Below are positions 57,129-64,000 of a DNA stretch of 64,000 nucleotides, piece by piece. The stretch is from contig NC_034009.1 in NCBI RefSeq assembly GCF_000346465.2, forward strand, positions 26,973,643 to 27,037,642, read 5' to 3'. This DNA comes from Prunus persica (lineage: Eukaryota > Streptophyta > Magnoliopsida > Rosales > Rosaceae). Under the pieces are notes generated by a model, which searched no databases, had not been told where the DNA came from, and saw nothing but the letters and a program-made list of their open reading frames with translations. A program made the position numbers and the translations under genes. Position 1 is the stretch's first letter; every line of letters starts with the position of its first letter.

Positions 57129-57911
57129 ATGGCCGACACACGGCCTCAGATTTTCTGGTCATGCTGCTTGCTGTTGGTTGTGATCTTTGCAGGATTCTCA
57201 TATGTAGAATGCAATGTCATCTTCAATCCAAAACAGCCCAATTTCAGCGTCACAAATGCGTTTCTTACCCAATTCAACTACACAACCACCGACTAAACTC
57301 TCGACTTTAATCTTACTTTCAACATCACAATAACAAACCCTAACAAAAGAGTGGACATAGAGTACCATGACATCGAAATCACTGCAATGTATGAAGACAA
57401 GACGTTTGCTCTTGTGAGGTCAGGTGGTCGGGTAACGCACTTTTATAAAGGCCACGAAAATACCACCGTTTTGCAGAATCTACATGTTCAAGGGAAGCAG
57501 TTGGTGAAGTTTAGGGAAGCTGAGCTTCGCAAGTTTAAATCCCAGACTGATGCAGGCATCTATAGTATTGACTTGCAGCTTGCTCTTCAGGTGAAGCCCA
57601 GGTACGACATGTCATTCAAGAGCACAAATAATAAGAATGCAATCCACTGCAAGTCGATGGTTCCTTTGATCACTTTTGGGACATCTGCCGGTGGCAGTGG
57701 AGGAGGAGGCAGCGAAGGCGGTTTCAACACTACAAAGTGCTTAATTACTCATACATTTCAAAACTTTTCATCCCATAAGCCTCTGCGAACAAATAGACTG
57801 ACTCATATTAGTACGATTATTGCTATTGTTCTATGTGCGGCAATTCCCTTATCATGTCTAATGGTGCTTGTTTATAATCTGGTGAAGATATATGTGAACA
57901 TCCCAGCATAA
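57129..57911 (+). pseudogene. NHL (NDR1/HIN1-like, LEA_2) gene with one in-frame stop
   Basis: One frame, 261 codons from the ATG at 57129 to the TAA at 57909-57911, is interrupted only by TAA at 57294-57296 (codon 56). Before the stop is a short cytosolic start and a membrane span (IFWSCCLLLVVIFAGFSYV), as in NHL proteins. After it comes the LEA_2 core (TLDFNLTFNITITNPNKRV, then HFYKGHENTTVL, QLVKFREAEL) and the Cys-containing FNTTKC near the usual end. An unusual 50-residue C-terminal extension with a second hydrophobic segment (THISTIIAIVLCAAIPLSCL) follows. NHL proteins are plasma-membrane proteins in defence and stress responses. The rest of the frame is intact, so inactivation is recent, allelic, or a base-call error. 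Stop-codon readthrough is possible but unlikely. Confidence 0.8.
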
Positions 57912-58141
57912 TTTTACTATCACTAATTAAATAATGAGGTTTTATTATTTTAGATTCGATTCATTCAAGATACACTGTCTCTTAATTACAATTCCTTGCT
58001 TCAAGGGAACACCCTTTGATTCCATCATAAAGAAACAGACGTGTGTCTTTTGTTTTGCGGCTGCCCCTAAGTCGAACCTTAGGGTGCCTACATATGCCTT
58101 GTTGGAATCAAGCCACTAGTAGTTCGAAGAATTGGAATGAA
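57912..58141. other. Short spacer with LTR-like fragment
   Basis: 58055-58110 carries GCGGCTGCCCCTAAG and CCTTAGGGTGCCTACATA, resembling the end of a common plant LTR. No full element is found. Confidence 0.35.
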
Positions 58142-58146
58142 TAAAT

Positions 58147-58724
58147 TGTTGAAGAATATGAGTCCCACATCGGAAACTTGACTAAATAAAATACAAAATA
58201 TAATGAATGGTTCTACTACTAATAATACCGAGGCCTTTTGTGATAAAACCTCACACCTACTGGGCTTTGTAGGTGGTTAAGTTGGGGACAATATCAGTAT
58301 TGCTAGTAGTGGGTCGTTGGCCCGTCTCTCTGAATTTAACACGTTATCAGAGCGGGTTGATTAACTAGGCCTGAATTGGGCCTCTATCCTTACCCAATAT
58401 GTAGTGTTTACATGTTGAGCATGAATATTTACCCCTACCCTTTAGCCAATACGTGGTGCTCACATGTTGGACTTGAATGATTAACTCCGATGTAGACTTG
58501 GCTCCATGTGTGGTCCACTATGTGGTGGTCCCCCACGTGAGGGGGCGTGTTGAAGAATATGAGTCCCACATCGGAAACTTAACTAAGTAAAATACAAAAT
58601 ATAATGAATACCAAGGCCTTTTGTGATAAAACCTCACACCTACTGGGCTTTGTAGGAGGTTAAGTTGGGGACAATATCGGTGTTGTTAGCAGTTGGTTGT
58701 TGGCCCGTCTATCTGAATTTAACA
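58147..58724 (+). mobile_element. TRIM retrotransposon (complete, 578 bp)
   Basis: Two direct LTRs, 58147-58341 (195 bp) and 58548-58724 (177 bp), both starting TGTTGAAGAATATGAG and ending GAATTTAACA (TG...CA). CGTTATCAGAGC follows the first LTR at 58342 and fits the plant tRNA-iMet primer-binding site. The purine tract GTGAGGGGG precedes the second LTR. The 5-bp duplication TAAAT flanks it at 58142-58146 and 58725-58729. The internal region is ~206 bp and non-coding, so this is a terminal-repeat retrotransposon in miniature. LTR1 has an 18-bp insertion (GGTTCTACTACTAATAAT-like) that LTR2 lacks. Confidence 0.92.
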
Positions 58725-58729
58725 TAAAT

Positions 58730-60406
58730 GACTCATTGCAAGAGAAATTTGATTTGAATTGTATTGAGAAGTGTTTCAGTGAATTTAGCTAAATATACCA
58801 GGGATTCGATATGAAATTGTGTTTGGGGGCGAATTTGGTTAAGAATAAACCAGGGATTCTGTTTGGATTTAAGATTTGGATGGTTGTATCTGGATTGAAT
58901 CTCTAGATTGCATACATACCCTTTCGAAGGAATCAAACCAACATAATTCGGAATTTAGAAATTAATGGGTAAGTGTAGCCCACTAATTTAGAATTTTTGT
59001 CATTGAGACAATTTGGAGATTTTAAGATTTTCATAGGTAAATAACCCATGAGAAAAATTGAAAATTAATGGGTAAGTGTGGCCCACTAATTAAGAATTTA
59101 TGTCTGAGAGATTTGAATTTAATCTCATTGAAATTTGCATGGGTAGATGACCCATGGGAAAAATTGGATGATTTTGTACAATTTTTCTTATTGTCAATGT
59201 CCAAGATAAATAATGAGCAATTTTGATGAACCCGCTAATTTTCTACAATTGACGTTTGCATGTGGACCCAAATACGGCTTTGAGGATTTTAAAATTGATC
59301 CATTAATCATATAATAGGCAATTTAGGCCTCTGTAAATTTAATGAGTATTTCTTTGCTCACTCATTATATACTTTGGACTTTTGGGAATTAATTGGCAAT
59401 TTTTAATAACCCAATAATATGTTTCCGGGCCTTGAAATTTTTCATCAGTTAGAACATGAGAAAAGAGTCCACATCAGAGAGAGACCTTGAGACCCAGTTG
59501 CCAATTGAAGCCACAAATTGATATCTGTTTGCCCCCTTTAAACAAAATTGAACAACAGTTTTAAAAGACTACAATTGGTGCAAAGCAAGTCGAGAGAGAC
59601 GATACAATAAAGTGGGTTCATCTTGTTATTTCCTCCTTTTCTTGCCTTCAGGTAGAATGGGCTGTTATATAGTGAGAATAATAAATTAGAATTTTATAAA
59701 AGAACACCATTGGATTAAATTGAACGATTGAGATTAAAACATGGTTTTAATTGGTTTCACATACAAACGGGTAAAACAAAACCCGTATACCCAACTAAGA
59801 CCCATCAGACATCTCCTCTTTTTTTTCAATTTTCCCTCTTTGTCCCTACTTGCATTGCATATCTCATCTTTGACCTGTCTATCTCCATCTTCTTCGTTCT
59901 CTCTCTCTCCAACCATTTTCTAATGTACCAACTACAAATTAACCTTTTTGTTTTTTCAGATGACAATAAATAAAAACCTAACTGGTGATAGGTTAGCAAA
60001 ATATTCAAGGTCTTCAAAATCTGGCATACCTTTTTCTTGTTCCACCCTCTTGAACCCTCAGATTTAACGACTAGTATTTATTTTATCTCCAAAATTTTAT
60101 GATTTTGGAACTCTGTTTTCTTATTTTTCTTTCAGTTGTCAAAAACAAGCAACTTCATCGCTTCCCGAAATGGAATTCATATGATTCAGTTATCTTGTCT
60201 ATCGATTTTCTATTTCTTTTATAACACTGCCACGGATTTACAGGCTATAGCATTGGTTGCTCAGCTCCATTTTTGTGTTTTTTTTATATGAATTTCTTGA
60301 ATTTTGGTATCTTATTATGTATTTTGGGTTGTCGATTTGTTGATTTGTATGCCATCAAATAAATTAGGTTGTTGATATCTTATTATGTAATTTAGGCTAC
60401 ATCTCT
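58730..60406. other. Intergenic DNA with diverged short duplications
   Basis: AATTAATGGGTAAGTGT(A/G)GCCCACTAATT recurs near 58960 and 59065, and ACCAGGGATTC near 58797 and 58849. These look like relics of a degraded repeat. The rest, to 60406, is AT-rich with no recognised gene. Confidence 0.4.
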
Positions 60407-60411
60407 ATCTC

Positions 60412-62884
60412 TGACAGAACCCGCCCCGGAATTTCCTCGGAAACCGGAGCGAATCCCACCTTATTACCGACGTCACCCCGATGCCGGGCCCACTTATTAA
60501 AGACCGAGACTTTCTACCAAAAATTTGACAGTCTCCCCTATAAATTGAACATTTCTCAAAATTCAATCTGCTCAAAATTCACAGTTTAACATACCCAACC
60601 AACAGCATGCTTTAAAGAGAATAAACAGTTTACAACAAAGGCCTCCAGCCTCATAAATCAAACCCTAGCACGGGCGATCACAGAACATATCTAAGGAATT
60701 CAATTACAACAAAAACAAAGTCCAAGGGAAAATGAATGAAGGAGTCCTACGAAGGCTCAAGACTCATAAGCACACGATCCGGCTCAGCTGCGGAGCTCAG
60801 TCAACTACTGGCGGAGGGGCGCAAAACAGAAGAAAAAAAAATGTGAGTGGACAAAAATAAAGTTCAGTTCAGTGTAAACCAACATAATATAACCCCACCA
60901 ATTAATAAACCATGCAAGAAATCCAAATGCATCTGAAACCATCATAATCAAATAAATATTTATATATATGTCAAAACCAAACCAATGCCGGATGCCAAGT
61001 CCGAAATCCAAACAGAACACTAAACAAACCCACCAATTAAATATTATCAGTCCCAAACCAAACTCTCAAAAGCGTACCCATTGGCACGACCGGCAAGGAA
61101 GTATCCTCACCGAAAAACAAGAATGAATGAATAGTTATATACATATGTAAATATATATAATATAAGAGATATATATATAATATAAATATGACCAACACTT
61201 AGTTGTACCGGAGAAACCATCCAATCGGGGGATTGTTTGACTAGTCACCATGGCAGAGTCCTCATGGAGAGTCCTCAATTCACCATGTAACTAGGGAACG
61301 AGCCGTCCAACTGGGGGACTAACTCTCATCCAGCACGTACAACCGATACCCTCAAAACTCGTACGTCTGTGACTAGTCCTACGCGGGGGGACTACCCAAT
61401 CAAGGGTCTACAGCAACATCCCATCAAGGATGCCCTGGGTTCCGACATTTTCAAGTATCTCAAGTTTCCGTATCCAAGTTCCAAATCTGGGGAGGTACAT
61501 AGGGTAGTGCTTATAGCACTCCAAACTGACATTCTATAATCAACACTATCCAAAATCTCATCTCAACAACCCAAGTACCCCACACAAAGCCAAACATGTA
61601 TAGAAATTCTCAAAATCCATATATACATACTCAAGATACTCAAATATATCAAAACCCAAAATATATTACCAATACTTTATGAAAATAAAGAATTCAGTTA
61701 TTAAATATAACATGCATTTCAATAACTATTTAATTCATATGCATAAAATTCTCATTATAAAACCATGCTTATAAATTGAAAACAAAGTCCACTCACAAGT
61801 AGTCCCACACTGCTTGACCCTGAGAGGGTTCCGTCTGCTGCGTATGCGTGGTCGGAATACCTATTTCAGAATACGAATACGAGATTAATACAAAGTATTT
61901 CAAACGAGAACATGAATTAAAATCTTAATTTCCCGGGTTTCTAGCGAGTGTACGAGGAACGGAACAAACTAGAAGTTCCTAAGAGTTCCACAAGGTTTAA
62001 GACACATGTCCCGTAAGTTTGGTCCGAAAAGGACGGTTAGATCGCTCACGATCGAACGGTTATCGAAAAATCTTCAAACTTTAAATTATTGAATCTGAAC
62101 ATCCGGGGCTCCGATTCATGATCCGTGAATTCCTACTCGTTCCTAGGAAAGTCTAGAGTAACATATATTGGAATGGAGTCGATCCAACGGTCCGAACATG
62201 GCGAACCCGGATAACTCCTAATATGTAAAATTCGTTCGGGGTTTCAAACATCAACCAAAATGGAATCCGAAGGTACCTACGAGCTCGCGCGGACCAGGAG
62301 AACACATTGGGATAAAAATGCACGTTTGCTACAGTGCCCACGAGCTGCCACATACGCTGGCAGCGCATGGGTGTCCAAAGCGATAACCCTTCGTCGGGAA
62401 AACTCAACACCTCGGCTCAAGACTCCTACCCTAGGTACAACACCCTATTTGGAGTCACTTTTGTTCTTGGGCCTACCCCAAAAAGTGACCGGAAGTGGCC
62501 GGAATCGGAAATCCAAAACCGGCCAAACCCTAAGTTGAAATTCAATTGACCTAAGCTCAAAATTAATGAAATCCTATCCAACCTTCAGCTAGAGCATGGA
62601 AAAATAGATAGAAAACTATACATTACTCGTCAAATTTGGTGGAGAAATGAGAGAGAACGAGAGGCCGAAAGTTGGTTGAAAAACTGTCAAAACAGCTTCG
62701 TTTCGTGGCTGTTTTCGGCGACCACGACTACGGACCAAGGTTGGGACCTGTCTGGAATCGAAGAGGGAAGTGAGGCGGTTCTAACAGGACCGGTGCCGCC
62801 CCAAGTGGCGGTGGCGGTGGCGACGGTGGGAAGTTGCTGCCGTCGCAAGCCAAAAAAAAAAAAGGAGGAGGGGTTCTGGTTCGC

Positions 62885-62945
<61 letters not shown>

Positions 62946-63220
62946 TTTGGTTTTTAAAAACCAACTTCAAAATATTTACGGTTTTGATATTGTCGATGTT
63001 TTGATCGTAACTTCTTCGTTACAACTCCGAATTGAGCCCACTACATGTCTACAGACTCATCTCAGTATGATCTACCCAAAAAAATCAGCTACTGCCCCAA
63101 ACTCTTTCCGGATAAGAAAATGACCAATTTACCCCTACCTCAAGGGCAAATTCGAAAATTCAAAATTAATTAACTTAAGAAATTTAATTTAGAAATTTAA
63201 TTTAGAGTCGGGGTGTTACA
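60412..63220 (-). mobile_element. Solo LTR of a Ty3/gypsy-like retrotransposon (2.8 kb)
   Basis: A 2809-bp unit starts TGACAGAACCCGCCCCGG and ends GTCGGGGTGTTACA. A 5-bp duplication ATCTC flanks it at 60407-60411 and 63221-63225. On the minus strand it reads TGTAACACCCCGAC...GGGCGGGTTCTGTCA, the usual start and end of a group of plant gypsy LTRs. No internal primer site, gag or pol and no second copy of the ends is found, so I read it as a solo LTR left by recombination. It contains a (GA)n tract at 62887-62938 and small frames that are not genes. Confidence 0.8.
62887..62938. repeat. (GA)n microsatellite inside the solo LTR
   Basis: About 26 GA units. The overlapping open frames encode only Arg-Glu or Leu-Ser repeats. 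Confidence 0.85.
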
Positions 63221-63225
63221 ATCTC

Positions 63226-64000
63226 ACTCTCTATTTAATGCCCTTAGCCTATGGTAGACAATCTATTTATCATAAACTTTTTTTGATTTAAAGTTGAAGA
63301 TAATCTACTCTTCACCCAATGTGGTTTAAAATTCAAGAACATGATAAACCATCTCTTACGTGATAAACTTTTTTGTCTCATGGCATTTTAGTGTATCATG
63401 CTTGTTGCATATTTCAGGCTGTCTATGGAGATAATGGATCATTTATGTATCATCATGGTTATGGTTATGCACCTTAGGACACATGCAACATCTTTGTTGT
63501 GCATTTGAATAGTGCATAATTAGTACTTCAAACGTGTGTCATTCTCGTGTAGCGCCATGTGTCATTAGAGTTTCATTTAGTGTATATTTATCTTAATAAA
63601 TATACAAAAAATTAATATAAAACATCAGAAAATACACAAAATTTCTACAAACTTCTTGCGACATTATCTTTGACTATTAATCGTGAAATTTCAATTTTGA
63701 GTATGAAAAATTTAAAGTAATAATTAGAGGAAGAGTTGTAGTGATGAAGGGTAATGATCTTTATACTTGGAGTTATACAAACTTGACTTCAAGAAATTTT
63801 TTGATTTTTTTATAAGTCAAAATTATATTTTAAATCTCAAAATATAAAGAAAATGCCACAAAGAGTCTGTAGGATTTTTGGGGGTATTTTTATGCTTTTT
63901 AATAAATTTATTATGATTTTTGGAAGTTAAAAATTAAAAAATAGTAATAAATTAAAGAGAACGACAAGTGGCAGCACCTGATTGGTGTATCGTCAGTACT
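63226..64000. other. Intergenic DNA to the window end
   Basis: AT-rich sequence with no gene or recognisable mobile element. Confidence 0.5.

Noticed and set aside
58147..58724. Tandem duplication of a host sequence
   Set aside because: The 5-bp target duplication, primer-binding site and purine tract show it is a retrotransposon with two LTRs.
1..64000. CRISPR arrays, operons or bacterial defence systems
   Set aside because: The sequence is clearly plant nuclear DNA. Short regular repeats are microsatellites or minisatellites, and no tRNA, rRNA or CRISPR structure was recognised by eye.

Overview
The window is nuclear DNA from a flowering plant, most likely a woody eudicot. The evidence is AT-rich intergenic DNA, genes split by GT-AG introns, plant-only families (type-A response regulator, NHL, plant matrixin, JINGUBANG-like WD40) and dense plant transposons (hAT, MULE, PIF/Harbinger, TRIM, solo LTR). 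The repeats and gene content suggest Rosaceae, but that is an inference. I see no bacterial, viral or organellar genes.

Layout. 1-6.4 kb is a graveyard of minus-strand LRR receptor-like kinase fragments, with four exons of an EMB2004/NLRC3-like LRR gene lodged between two copies of the same 176-bp sequence. 6.4-7.1 kb holds two related MITEs. 7.8-11.0 kb is a complete seven-exon SAM-domain gene (minus). 11-29 kb has almost no genes. It holds MITEs, two MULE-like elements with perfect 9-bp target duplications, a full-length non-autonomous hAT, LTR-retrotransposon remnants, and a small fragment of the WD40 gene found 10 kb downstream. 29.5-33.7 kb carries two intronless minus-strand genes, a JINGUBANG-like WD40 protein and a matrix metalloproteinase. 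34.8-37.3 kb is a nest of elements that is an inverted homologue of 27.8-28.9 kb. 38.2-39.5 kb has two tandem small plus-strand genes with heat-shock-element-like dyads upstream. 40.0-42.9 kb is a seven-exon gene for a secretory protein with a probable permuted papain-like fold. 43.4-44.9 kb is the second, nearly identical hAT copy. 46.3-49.4 kb is an 11-exon MYND zinc-finger gene. 53.1-54.1 kb is a four-exon type-A cytokinin response regulator. 57.1-57.9 kb is an NHL/LEA_2 gene broken by one in-frame stop. 58.1-58.7 kb is a complete TRIM retrotransposon, and 60.4-63.2 kb is a 2.8-kb solo LTR.

The genes are ordinary dispersed plant loci and do not form a pathway or cluster. The only local gene family is the tandem pair at 38-39.5 kb. 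The most informative structure is in the repeats. Several intact target-site duplications and one paralogous empty site let the order of nested insertions be read directly. I found no wholly new biological system. The best leads are the two near-identical hAT copies sharing an internal ORF, the captured or duplicated gene fragments, the stop-interrupted NHL gene, and the tandem HSE-associated small proteins.
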